DNA of 64,000 nucleotides from assembly GCA_032173965.1 (NCBI GenBank), contig CM063295.1, forward strand, positions 1,736,001 through 1,800,000. Direction: 5' to 3'. This stretch comes from Sitta carolinensis. Taxonomy: Eukaryota > Chordata > Aves > Passeriformes > Sittidae. The notes below the pieces were generated by a model. That model did not search any database. It saw only the letters and a program-made list of their open reading frames with translations, and was not told the DNA's origin. Shown here piece after piece: positions 54,011-64,000 of the stretch. Position 1 is the stretch's first letter. Every line of letters begins with the position of its first letter. A program made the translations under genes and the position numbers.

Positions 54011-54480
54011 GAGCACAAACCACCCTCGTGGAACCCCAGCCGGGTCTCCACACCATCTGTCTGCCAGTGACCTCCCTGCAGGGCGAGGCATCCAGCTCCA
54101 GCCACTGCCCAGCCTTCCTACCATTCCTGGGAGCCACTGCTGCTCCAGAGCCTCAGGGAGACATTCACTGGCCAGTCTGCTGTGGGAGGGAATCAGCCAG
54201 CAGCAGCTCAGGGTCTCCTGCCAGAGCTCTGGAAGGAGGAGCCCACAGCCAGCGTCAGCCCTCAGAGCTGGGGTTGCGTGTGCTGCCATGGCCCCCAGAT
54301 CCCCCGAGTTCCTGTGAGCCAAGAGCACTCTCCAGTCTCCAGCAGGGGCTGCCAGCTGAGGGACAATGGCCAGCTGAGGAGCAGGGACATCCCACCCCAC
54401 CCTGCTCCCTCCTTCCCGCTGTCACCTGAAGTCTCTCAGGTGTCAGTGCCAGGTCAGCTGGTACATCACAGCATCCAGAT

Positions 54481-54610
54481 CACAGAATTCCAGAATGGTT
54501 CAGCTTGGATGAGACCACTGGAGCTCACCTGGTCCCACCCTGCTGCAGCAGGGTCCCCCAGAGCAGGTTGCTCAGGACTGTGTCCAGGTGGCTCTGGAAT
54601 ATCTCCAGGG
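54481..54610 (-). mobile_element. CR1 LINE tail (reverse)
   Basis: AGAATTCCAGAATGGTTCAGC, CTCACCTGGTCCCACCCTGC and CAGGTTGCTCAGGACTGTG are reversed CR1 3' sequence of an older subfamily. Confidence 0.8.
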
Positions 54611-54742
54611 AAGGAGACTGGGCCAGTGCTCAGTCACTGCAGGGGAGGAAGTTCTTCCTCATGTCCATGGTTTAGTGGGCATGGTCAGAGGTTGGCCTCA
54701 CTGATCTTGGACTTCTTTTCCATCCCTAATGATTCCATGTCC
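54611..54742 (+). mobile_element. CR1 LINE tail (forward)
   Basis: GGAGGAAGTTCTTCCTCATG, CATGGTTTAGTGGGCATGGT and TTCCATCCCTAATGATTCC are the classical CR1 3' end in forward orientation, butted against a reversed copy. Confidence 0.85.
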
Positions 54743-55000
54743 AAATAGAACTCCTGGGATCAGTTCCTCCCCTTTGCTGGGAGCCTGGGCCCTGCTCTGC
54801 CCCTGCCTGCACCCAGGGACACCCAGGGCTGAGGGCCCCTCTCAGCTGGGCTCCTCTCCAGCCTGAGCAGCCCCAGCTCCCTCAGCCTTTCCTCACAGGG
54901 AGCTGCTCCAGGCCCTCACCACTGTCTTGGGTAATCCAGTCACAAACAGGCCCACTGGAGACACTTGGGCATCTCGAGCACCTGCAGCATCTTGGTGATC
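54743..55000 (-). mobile_element. CR1 LINE internal fragment (reverse)
   Basis: Reversed CR1 sequence upstream of the tail: CTGGGCTCCTCTCCAGCCTG, AGCCCCAGCTCCCTCAGCC and CCTCACAGGGAGCTGCTCC. Confidence 0.75.
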
Positions 55001-55224
55001 TTGCTGAACACACATTTTCATCTTCAGAATCATCTCTGACAGCTCTCAAAGATGTCAGGAGCACCTGATGGCCAGAAAATGGCCAGCATCCCACAGGAGT
55101 GCAAGGAGGAGACTGCAGGGGTTGGATCCATGGGCTCACCTGGCAGAGCAGCCAAGCACAGCCCCAGGACAGGGCCAGGAGCTCAGCAGAGCCCAGCTGA
55201 GGGCTAAACATCCCCACAGCTGTG

Positions 55225-55420
55225 GATGGTGATGATGGATGGATGGATGGATGGATGGATGGATGGATGGATGGATGGATGGATGGATGAGGATATGGAT
55301 GGATGGATGAGGATGGAGATGGATGGATGGATGGGATGGTGGATGGAGATGGATGGAGGATGGGAGGATGGATGGATGGATGTGGGAGGGAGGATGGAGG
55401 AGATGGATGATGGCCCTACA
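55225..55420 (+). repeat. (GATG)n microsatellite
   Basis: GGATGGATGGAT units from 55232 to about 55290, then interrupted units (GGATGAGGATATGGATGG, GATGGTGGATGGAGATGG) to about 55420. Confidence 0.95.
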
Positions 55421-55989
55421 GCCCCTCAGCTGAGCTCCCCAGGAGTTTTTTGTAGGCCCAGCAGCCCCAGTTTGAGCCCACACTGTGTGAAACCGTCCTG
55501 GCAGAGCTTCTGCTGTACTTTACTGGCTCAAGCTGGTCCCTTTTGGGGACAGGCTGTGCTGTTGTGCTGGGCCGAGGGGCCAGGTGTGCCCAGGCAAGGC
55601 TTTGCCAGCCCTGGTCTCCTGTGTGACCCAGTTAGAGCCTCCAGTGAGCTCCTGTGCCTGTTCTGGCAGAGCGTCCCTGCTCCCTGGGTTAATTCCCCGC
55701 GGGTGACTCATCCCGTTCCCTTTATCAGCCCTGCACACAAAGAGCCCTTTGTGCTCCTCCAGCCCTGCCGGGGCGGCTGCCAAGGACCAATTAATCAATT
55801 AAGCACCGGCTCCTGCTGCCACGGGCCTGGAGAGTGCCCTGGGAATGGGGAGGTCAAGGACTGGAGAAGGGCACTGCCTGCCCCATGGGACAGGACTGGG
55901 ACTGGAGCCCAGGTCCTGATCCCAGCCCAGGAGGAGGTGGTGAGGCAAGGAGCAGCCAGCACCCCTGTCACATCACAGCCATGGAATGA

Positions 55990-56328
55990 GAGCTGGGGTG
56001 GGTGGGAAGGGACCTGAAAGATCACCCAAATCCCCTGCCATGGCAGGGACACCTCCCACTGTCCCAGGCTGCTCCAAACCCCATTCAGCCTGGCCTTGGG
56101 CACTGCCAGGGATCCAGGGGCAGCCACAGCTGCTCTGGGCACCCTGTGCCAGGGCCTGCCCACCCTCCCAGGGAACAATTCCTGCCCAATATCCCAGCCA
56201 GCCCTGCCCTTTGCCACTGGAAGCCATTCCCTGTGTGCTGTCCCTCCATCCCTTGTCCCCAGTCCCTCCCCAGATCTCCTGGAGCCCCTTCAGGCCCTGG
56301 CAGGGGCTCTGAGCTCTCCCTGGAGATC
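55990..56328 (-). mobile_element. CR1 LINE 3' fragment
   Basis: Reverse copy of the main subfamily: tail GGGTGGGAAGGGACCTGAAA, the shared block with GGATCCAGGGGCAGCCACAG, ending near GGGGCTCTGAGCTCTCCCTG. Confidence 0.88.
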
Positions 56329-57056
56329 AGCAGTGGCTCTTGGCCCAGAGAGGTGCCTTTGGCTCTGTCAGCCAGAGCAAGGCAGGTATGTGTGGGCACA
56401 GGACGTGCGTGGCACAGGATTATCGAGTTTGGTGAGCAAGGCTGATCCAAGGACAGCTCCAGCAGGTCCAGCAACTCCTCCTGCTTCCTGAGCCAGCCAT
56501 GGGCCTCAGGAGATGAAACCCAAGTACCCAATTTCGAGTTTGCTGGGAGGGCAGCAAATCCTGCTGGTTGTGCAGTAATTCCCAGGCTGGTGGCTCTGCG
56601 TGGTGACATGGGACATTCCCAGGGCTCGTGTGCAGAAAAAACAGAAACGTTTTTGGGGTGAAAGAGGCAGTTTGGCCAGGCTGAAAGTGCTGAGCAGTCG
56701 ACGTGTCTGCACTGGTGGCTGCAGAGGGCCAGCAGTGGCTGGGTGCTGGCCCTGGGTCACAGCCACCAGAGAAGGGCACGGCCAGCCCTGCCCAGTGGGG
56801 AAGAGCTGCTGCTCCTGCAGCTCCCTGCCAGCTCAGCCTGCTAAGGGCAGTGACACAGATCACCTGGGTGGGGTGTCAGTGTCCCACTGCTCCAGGCAGC
56901 AATTCCCAGGGTGGTAATTCCTTAAATTACTCCTAGGCACAGGGCAGCTACAGAGCTACAGCAGGGGTGAGGCTCTGCCTGTGCTCTCCATAGGGGAAAG
57001 CACCCAGCACCTGCCACCCCTGGGGACACCAATCCTTCCTGAGGAGGGACAAAGGG
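56329..57056. other. Intergenic sequence
   Basis: Unique-looking, moderately GC-rich; no gene or repeat recognised. Confidence 0.5.
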
Positions 57057-57850
57057 CTCACCTGAGCACTCACAGGTGTGTGAATGAACACAATGTGCCC
57101 ACCCAGCTCACCTGAGCACTCCCAGGTGTGTGACTGAACACAGCATGCCCACCCCAGCTCACCTGAGCACTCCCAGGTGTGTGACTGAACACAGCATGCC
57201 CACCCAGCTCACCTGAGCACTCCCAGGTGTGTGAATGAACACAGCATGCCCACCCAGCTCACCTGAGCACTCCCAGGTGTGTGAATGAACACAATGTGCC
57301 CACCCCAGCTCACCTGAGCACTCCCAGGTGTGACTGAACACAGCATGCCCACCCCAGCTCACCTGAGCACTCCCAGGTGTGTGAATGAACACAGCATGCC
57401 CACCCAGCTCACCTGAGCACTCCCAGGTGTGTGAATGAACACAGCATGCCCACCCAGCTCACCTGAGCACTCCCAGGTGTGTGAATGAACACAGCATGCC
57501 CACCCAGCTCACTGAGCACTCCCAGGTGTGTGAATGAACACAATGTGCCCACCCAGCTCACCTGAGCACTCCCAGGTGTGATGAACACAATGTGCCCACC
57601 CAGCTCACCTGAGCACTCCCAGGTGTGGGCTGAACACACAGCATGCCCACCCAGCTCACCCGAGCACTCCCAGGTGTGACTGAACACAGCATGCCCACCC
57701 AGCTCACCTGAGCACTCCCAGGTGTGAATGAACACAGCATGCCCACCCAGCTCACCTGAGCACTCCCAGGTGTGTGAATGAAACAGCATGCCCACCCAGC
57801 TCACCTGAGCACTCCCAGGTGTGTGAATGAACACGATGTGCCCAGCCCAG
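57057..57850 (+). repeat. Minisatellite, 16 units of about 49-50 bases
   Basis: Sixteen head-to-tail units each read CTCACCTGAGCACTCCCAGG, then TGTGTGAATGAACACAGCAT, then GCCCACCCAG. Unit lengths vary by a few bases (GTGTGTGAATG / GTGTGACTG / GTGTGATG; AGCATG / AATGTG). Every unit but the one at about 57507 and the one at about 57656 keeps CACCTG, and nearly all keep CAGGTGTG 10 bases later. Minus-strand frames of up to 148 residues are repeat artefacts. Confidence 0.97.
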
Positions 57851-58860
57851 GGCACAGCAGGAGCCTGCAGGATGAGGGGAGCTGCTCTGCCCCCAACACC
57901 TGCCCCTGAAGGGAGCAGGTCAGGCTGGGAGAATGGGATTTCAGCACTGTGATCCCATTTTTGCTATGGCAGGGCCATAAGGAGTTAACAGCAAATGCCA
58001 CCTCCTGTATTTTATCTCTCCTCCATTGAGGCAGCTCTGACACTGGCAGCAGAACAATGCAAAATTCTGATTAGCTCTGGTTTTCCAGCAAGAGGGGAGG
58101 CACAAGAGGGTGGGGATTTAATACTATTCTGCATAATTTTTAATCTAAATTCCATTTCTTTTCTTTTCTTTCTCCAGGAAGCAAACAATCTAGGGGGTTT
58201 TGTACTCAATTTCTTGCTTTCATAATCTAAATGAATTGTTTGCAAGTAGGAGCCAGCTGCAAAGCTGGCAATCTCGGATCAAATCTGCCTTTCTCCTAGT
58301 TCTTTCAATCATTAATTTGCTCCTCAGCTCTGATTAGCTAATCCTGGCTGCCTTGTGGCAGTTTCTAGGGAAAAACGATGCAAGAGCTGCAGCTCCCATT
58401 GAGGGAGCTGAGCTGAGGGCCAGGTGATGGGATTGATTCCTGCTGGGTCGTGGTGCTCCTGGTTTGTCACTTCTCCAGAGACAAGTGGGGTATTCTCTAG
58501 GAGAAAAGGCTGGCAGGGTTATTTCTGGAATGCTGGCATTTTGGAAATACCAGAGGATGATGCTTCCCCCTGCTCTGCACGGGGTGTGCGAGGTTGTTAC
58601 GCTGAGATTAATTAGCTGGGCTTTAAAATAGGAATCCAAGGTGCTGCAGCAGATCCTTGCCCGGAGATATCTGGGTGCTGCCCCATTTTTGGGATGCTGT
58701 TGCTGTGCCTGGGGGGGTGGCAGAGCTCCTTGATGGGAAACTGAGGCACAGGGCTCTGCTGGCTGCTGGAGGGAGGCTCACAGAGCTCTGCAAGGGGATG
58801 GGAAGTGGGATGTGTTCAGTGCCAGGCCCTGGTTTGTTACACAGTGAATTAATCTTTACT
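57851..58860. other. Intergenic sequence, partly AT-rich
   Basis: The 57.95-58.35 kb part is AT-rich and low in CpG (for example GGAGTTAACAGCAAATGCC and GCATAATTTTTAATC) and may be conserved non-coding sequence. No gene recognised. Confidence 0.4.
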
Positions 58861-59037
58861 GGGAGGGTGGGCAGGCCCTGGCACAGGGTGCCCAGAGCAG
58901 CTGTGGCTGCCCCTGGATCCCTGGCAGTGCCCAAGGCCAGGCTTGGACAGTGGGAGGGGTCCCTGCCATGGCAGGGGGGTGGGATGGGCTTTAAGGTCCC
59001 TTCACACCCAAACCATTCATAATTCTCTGATTTTATT
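58860..59037 (+). mobile_element. CR1 LINE 3' fragment, internally shortened
   Basis: Forward block GGTGGGCAGGCCCTGGCACA, then GCAGGGGGGTGGGATGGGC and the tail AAGGTCCCTTCACACCCAAA. The AGCAGCCTGG segment between the two blocks is missing. Confidence 0.87.
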
Positions 59038-59663
59038 AATGAATTCTACGAATTAACGAATTAATTGGTCTCAGCTCCTGGGAGTGCCCCTGCCAAGCCC
59101 AGATGGGCAGGGGGTGTCCCACTGGGCTGCCCCCTGCCCAGGCTGACTGCTGGCACTCAGCAGAGCATCCCTCCCCATGTGCAGCTCCCTGTGGTGTCAG
59201 TCCCACAGCTCGGAGGGCCCAGGTGAGAGGCACAGGACCCTGGGACCCTTGTGTCCCCAGGGCTGCCCAGCTCAGGGCTGCTGCTGGCCCTGGGTGCCCC
59301 TTGCTCACGTGCAGCTCCACAGGGCTGCTCCCTCAGCTGCTGCCTTTATTCCATTCCTTTTCCAGATCAAATTCCCTGAGTGCTGGGGGTGGATCCTTTT
59401 AATTTTCATTTGTTTCAAAGCCGTACAGGGCTTACAAGCATGACAGAAATGTGCCTGGAGTGCAGGAAATGGCCTACTTAGCTGCAGGAGCAGAGCAGGC
59501 TCCTCCAGCACACTGACTCCAAGGAACTCATCCTCCCCAGGGACCAGGGCAGCTGCCTGCTCCCCTCTCCAGCTCCTTTCTGGAGATGTTTGGTCCTACC
59601 ACCAAAGAGCCCATGCAGGCAGAACAGTGCTGGGGAGCAGAGGTTGGGAGAAACTTCCAAGGG

Positions 59664-59775
59664 CTTGGGAGCAACTGGGATAGTGGAAAGTGTCCCTGCC
59701 CACAGCAGGGGTGGGGCTGAGGGAGTTTTAGGGTTTCTCCCAGGACAAACTAGTCTGGGTTGCTGTGATTCTGAC
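59664..59775 (+). mobile_element. CR1 LINE tail, diverged
   Basis: GGGAGCAACTGGGATAGTGG, GTGTCCCTGCCCACAGCAGG and a terminal GGGTTGCTGTGATTCTGA fit a forward CR1 end. Confidence 0.72.
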
Positions 59776-60184
59776 CCTCAAATGCCGTGTGAGTTCAAGC
59801 CAGGTCACTGTGCCCCCTCCCAGCCTGGCTGTGGCAATCTCTCCTGGCTGTTCCAAGGTAGTTTAGGGGAGGGCAGGGGCTGTGTTGGGACTGCTGCCTG
59901 CTGAGCAAACAGCTTGCAGGGCCACACCTCTGACAGCTCTGGGACTTACTGGGCACCTTCATCTCATCTGCAGCGGGACAGATCCCAGAGTGTCACCTCC
60001 TCACAGCTGGTGGGAGCTGGGAAGGAGGAGGGCTCAGCCCAGGCTCTCCTGGAGGGAAAGGCTGGCAAAGAAGGGGCTCAGGTGCCCACAGCACCCAGAG
60101 CTGGGCTGGCACATTGCTCTGCCCTCACTCTGGGGCACTCACAGGGACCATCCCTGCCACCTCTGCCATGGCTGGAAGCAGCAA

Positions 60185-60605
60185 CACGCACAGAATGACA
60201 GAATGTCCTGAGCTGGAAGGCAGCCAAAAGGATCATGGATCCAGCTCCAGACCCTGCAAAGACACCCAGCAATCCCACCCTGTGCCCCAGCATTGTCCAA
60301 AGGCTCCTGTGGCACCCTCTGGGGAAGAGCCTTTCCCAAAATCCAGCCTGAGCCTGCCCTGGCCCAGCCCCAGCCATTCCCTGGCCCAGAGATGGGAGCT
60401 GCAGCCCCTGCTGAGCTCTGCCCTCAGTCTCCTTCTCCAGCTGAGCCATCCAAGTGTCCTCAGCTGCTCCTCAGACCCTTCCCCACCCTCAGGACCTTCC
60501 TTTGGACACTTTCCAACACCTTTAGATCCTTCTGATCTCGTGGCACCCACGAGTGCCCCAGACCCAGGGGGAGGCTGCACCAGGGCAGAGTGTAAGTCTG
60601 TCTTT
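60185..60605 (-). mobile_element. CR1 LINE 3' fragment, older subfamily
   Basis: Reverse orientation: ACAGAATGACAGAATGTCCT tail, then GCTGGAAGGCAGCCAAAAGG, and further in TTTGGACACTTTCCAACACC with GACCCAGGGGGAGGCTGCAC. Confidence 0.75.
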
Positions 60606-63595
60606 GCCTTAGCAGGGCAGGTGGGAACAGGAGGCTTCCTGGGCTGAGGAGAGTCCTTCCTAAGGGAAAAAGACCCCAGTGGGTCCCAGGAAGGCTGAGG
60701 GCCTTTGTATTAACCCCAGCTCCTGGATGCTAGGATGAGCAGGTGCTGGAGGAGGAGGAAGAGGAGGCAGAGTGCCCGTGGGAGGAGCAGGGCTGGGCTG
60801 GCACAGCCCTGCCAGGGCTGCTGCTGCAGAGGCAGGTGAACATTGAGCTGTCCAGCTTGAATCCTATGGAATGGCTCAACCTGGTGTGCTGAACCTCCAG
60901 GGATCCAGCTTTCCCTCTGACTGCTTCCATCTCAGTTGCTGTGGGTGTGGCTTTGGTTCAAAGAACACAGGAGCAGCAGCAAGCAGAGTCTCTGCATGAA
61001 GTGTTCGAGGTCTGGGGGAGATGCAGTGCCCAGGCACCTGAGACACAGCACTGAACACCTGCCCCTGCTTGTGCTTCCCGAGGTTCTCCCAGCCAGAGGA
61101 GTGCTCCAAGCCTTGCTCCATGGACACAAGCACATTGTTTCTGGATGGACTTCACTGGGAAGCACTGGCAAAGTCCAGAGGGATTTGTTTTGGGGTGCTG
61201 AGCCTCTCCCCACCACTCTCCAGACCCATGCTAAGGCCACACTTCGGACTCAGTGTTTTAATTCCAAACAAACTGTGCTCTTGGAGCTGGTTGTGCCTGT
61301 GTGTCCTTCTCCACAGTGGCATCCAAGGCTGCCTGGGGGCCTTGCCCATCTCTGCTAGCAATCCTGGCATTCAATTCGGTGGATGCTCTCTGATTTCAGG
61401 GAGTCAAAAAGGCAGCAGAGCAGCTCCTGGGCCTGGGAAGAAAACAAGGACAGGGTTGGAGGAGAACTCTGAGTTCTGTGCGTGGCAAACAGACTTTCTC
61501 AGAGGCAGGTTTCTTGTGCAGAGGCTGTTTCCCAGGCTGGATTCATCCCAGCACAGAGGTGGCTGTGAGTGTCCCACAGCAGGAACCCTGCTCCTTGTGA
61601 GGCTCAGCAGTTAGGTTTTCAAGGACCTGAAGAAAAGCAACAACGAGCCAGGTGCAAAGGGGAAATCTCCTCCCTCCCTGGCTGCTGTGTCCATCCTTCC
61701 CAAGCCCTGAAGCAGCAGCCTGAGCTGGAGGAGCCAATGTGGGGCCAAGGGCTGCAGCCCAGTGTGCAATCCTGGCTGTGCTAAGGAGCACCAGGCCCTA
61801 AAGCACTGGGGGTGCTGTGCTGCTGCCCACCCCACACAGCCCTCCTGCCAGCCCTCTCCTCACAGCTTTTTAGTCTTTTGTGGGACTGCAGCCCTTGTGC
61901 CTGCTGCTGAGGGGCGGAGGATCATGCCAAGAGGGGCTGGGAGGTGTTTCCCCTGCTTTGCTCTGCTCCAGTTCCACGTTCCAGGTGTCTGCAGGGAGGG
62001 TGGCTCCAGGAAGAGTGGAGGGGTTGGTGCAACCAGGGGAGGCTGGACTGCTCCCTGTGGGCTCTTGCTGAGGGGCACAGACTGTGCCACCCCACTGCTC
62101 TGATGGCTGCTGGTGGCAGGTCAGGGATGGCACAGTCCCATCCCAGCCACAGTCACTGCTGCACTGGGGGAAGTGTCCAGCCCCAGGACGAGCCCAGCAC
62201 TCCCTGACACTCCCTTCTCACTGGAGACAGCCCAGTTTGGGCATGGATCAGCTGTGGGAACACCTGGGACACCCCTGTGGAAGGTCACCACCCCCTCAGG
62301 GTGACACCAACAAACCATGGCTCTGTCACTTCCAAATGGGAGCCATACTGAGTGTGCCTGGCACCTGCAGGGTCACTGCAGGGTCAACAAGGAGCTCCCA
62401 AAGCCTGGATTTGTCTGCTCCTAAGGCAGCTGTTTTGCCCAGGGCAGGTGAAGGTGCTCCAGGAATGCAGCAGAAGCCCAGGCACAGATGTCTGCACTGC
62501 ACCAGGCCACATTTGGAAAGCTGATTTCTCATCCTATTGCCTAATCCCAAATCACACCGGGAGCGAGGATGATACTCCATTTCACTTTCATGGCTTGACT
62601 CCACCAGCAAAGGCTGCAGCTCTACTCAGACCATGAGGATTTGAAGCCCATGTTCATTTAACCCTCCTGAACTTTGCCTGATATCGTGTTGTTGCTCATT
62701 AGCTTTGCCTTGCAAAGCCTGGCTGACATTTCATAAACTCATTAGCAGGAGATCAGAGGCTCAAACATCATTCCTGGGGCCATCCTTTGAGGAACAGATT
62801 CCCCGATGGGTTTGCTCCTCAGATCTCACTCTGATTCCTGAACCTCCCCTGAACCTGGGAGGAAAAGGCCCAGTGGAGAACCTCAGGAGCTGCTGCTGGG
62901 CTGGCTGTACCCCCAGGGAGACGTGCTGCTGTCCCAGCACTGCATTCCTGCTCCCAACTCCGAGCTCCTGCGGGCAGCCCCTGCTTCCAGAGGGATTACA
63001 TTGCACATCCCAGGCTGCCAGAAGCAGGGAGAGGGGCTGAACATATTTGCTTTTTCTCCTCTCCAGCACAAAAAGCCCTCTAAGCCTCTCCCTGATAGGC
63101 TCGTCCCCCAGCGCCGGGGAGCAGAAGGGATTTTATGGCAGGCACAGAGATGTAATGTCCTTTCAAAGCAAATCAGGAGACAGCCTGCACTTGCTGCCCT
63201 GTCACATTCCTTGGCAACAGCCTGGCACCCTGGCAGCAGGCAGCACTGGGCTGTGACAGCCCTGCAGCTCTGCAGAGCCGTGCAGGCAGAGCTGCCCAGG
63301 CACTGCATCCCTCTGGCCCTCCCCAGGAAAAGGCCTGGGAAGGACAGCTCAGCCACTTTGGGGAAGTTGGGGCAGTTTTGTCTGTGTTAAAAGCAGGAGT
63401 GCACACTTCAAAGAGGGCTCGGTGTCTTTTAAAGCTCAATCCTTAGAGCACTGGTGCTTGAAGGCAGCAGCTCTGATGTGTTAGATGAGGTTACAAACAT
63501 ATCTCGCTCTCCTGCTGGGCTTTTATTGGGAAAAAATGGGATCCAGAGGAGAGGTTTGTCCACTTGCTGTCATTCTTCACTCTCCACAAGTCTTT
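60606..63595. other. Intergenic sequence
   Basis: Moderately GC-rich, with no recognisable gene. A low-CpG stretch at about 62.52-62.76 kb (with TTTCATAAACTCATTAGCAG) could be conserved. Short open frames show no family resemblance. Confidence 0.5.
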
Positions 63596-63597
63596 TA

Positions 63598-63735
63598 TCA
63601 CAGAATATCAGAATGGTTTGGGCTGGAAGGGACCTTAAAGCTCAGGCCACTCCACGCCCCTGGCATGGCCAGGGACACCTCCACCAGGACTTCACATCTC
63701 CTGATCCCAGCTCCTCAGGCTCTGCCTCCTCTTCC
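63598..63735 (-). mobile_element. CR1 LINE tail
   Basis: CACAGAATATCAGAATGGTT, GGGCTGGAAGGGACCTTAAA and CAGGGACACCTCCACCAGG are a reversed CR1 end. Confidence 0.8.
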
Positions 63736-64000
63736 CAAACCTCTCATTTGTTTTGAACTCCACTTTGATGATTACAGCCCAAATTTTGAATGTATTTATG
63801 CAGTTTATTCCCATTAGCTGCCCACATGTCTGGAGCTCAGTGTTTCCTTTCTTGGGATGAATTACTGAGAAAATATTCAGCTAGACCATCCCTGGAATGG
63901 CTAATGGCTTCACTCCTCCTCTTCCACTTGGATTTGGGCTTCTGAAATGCAACTTTCAGAATACAGGACCTGTGCCAGCTTGGCCATAGGGCTGAATGAA
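63736..64000. other. Intergenic sequence to the right edge
   Basis: AT-richer unique-looking sequence; nothing recognised. Confidence 0.5.

Noticed and set aside
57057..57850. Regular direct repeats suggestive of a CRISPR array
   Set aside because: Units are contiguous with no unique spacers, and the context is a vertebrate genome; it is a minisatellite.
1..64000. tRNA, rRNA or other structured RNA genes
   Set aside because: I looked for pol III box patterns and rRNA-like segments and saw none that I could support by eye.

Overview
This is vertebrate nuclear DNA, very probably from a bird and most likely a songbird. The reasons are: a cluster of CR1 LINE 3' fragments in both orientations, including a CpG-poor, CCTG-rich subfamily I associate with passerines; a solo-LTR-like element with a bird-type AATAAA/R/U5 layout; very GC-rich minisatellites; short introns; and intron-exon genes. 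There is no bacterial-style operon, CRISPR array or phage, so ribosome binding sites, operators and bacterial terminators do not apply.

Two real protein-coding genes are recognised, arranged head to head. On the minus strand, the left third carries the 5' part of XPO6 (exportin-6, the nuclear exporter of profilin-actin). The start codon is at 23396-23398, the next four coding exons lie at 7767-7677, 6076-5964, 3130-2933 and 554-395, and the gene runs off the left edge after residue 188. Its CpG-island promoter is at about 23.2-23.94 kb and holds ETS, CCAAT, YY1, NRF1 and E2F type sites. On the plus strand, SBK1 (SH3-domain-binding kinase 1) is complete in its coding part: 45616-45811, 45893-46095 and 46647-47429, giving 393 residues. 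A probable non-coding first exon lies in a CpG island at about 37.6-38.15 kb, and the 3' UTR probably ends near 49.3 kb. XPO6 next to SBK1 in divergent orientation matches the order I know from human 16p11.2, so the block looks like conserved synteny.

Layout: 1-23.4 kb is XPO6 exons and introns (intron 1 alone is 15.6 kb) with CR1 fragments and one GC-rich minisatellite; 23.2-23.95 kb is the XPO6 promoter; 24-27.1 kb is three successive tandem-repeat blocks; 27.6-31 kb holds repeats (CR1, an LTR); 31.5-38.5 kb is a string of CpG islands upstream of and including the SBK1 promoter, with one unexplained candidate exon at 32.5 kb; 38.15-45.6 kb is SBK1 intron 1 with a 21-bp minisatellite and a long GGAA tract; 45.6-49.3 kb is SBK1; 49.3-64 kb is intergenic sequence with CR1 fragments, a possible second LTR and a 16-unit E-box-rich minisatellite at 57 kb.

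I did not find a new biological system. The items most worth checking are the candidate exon at 32.5 kb, the predicted SBK1 upstream ORF, the SBK1 tail without a proline-rich SH3 ligand, the MEF2/TATA element at 35.97 kb, and the paired E-box minisatellite at 57 kb. Almost all long open frames in this window are by-products of GC richness or of tandem repeats with periods that are multiples of three.
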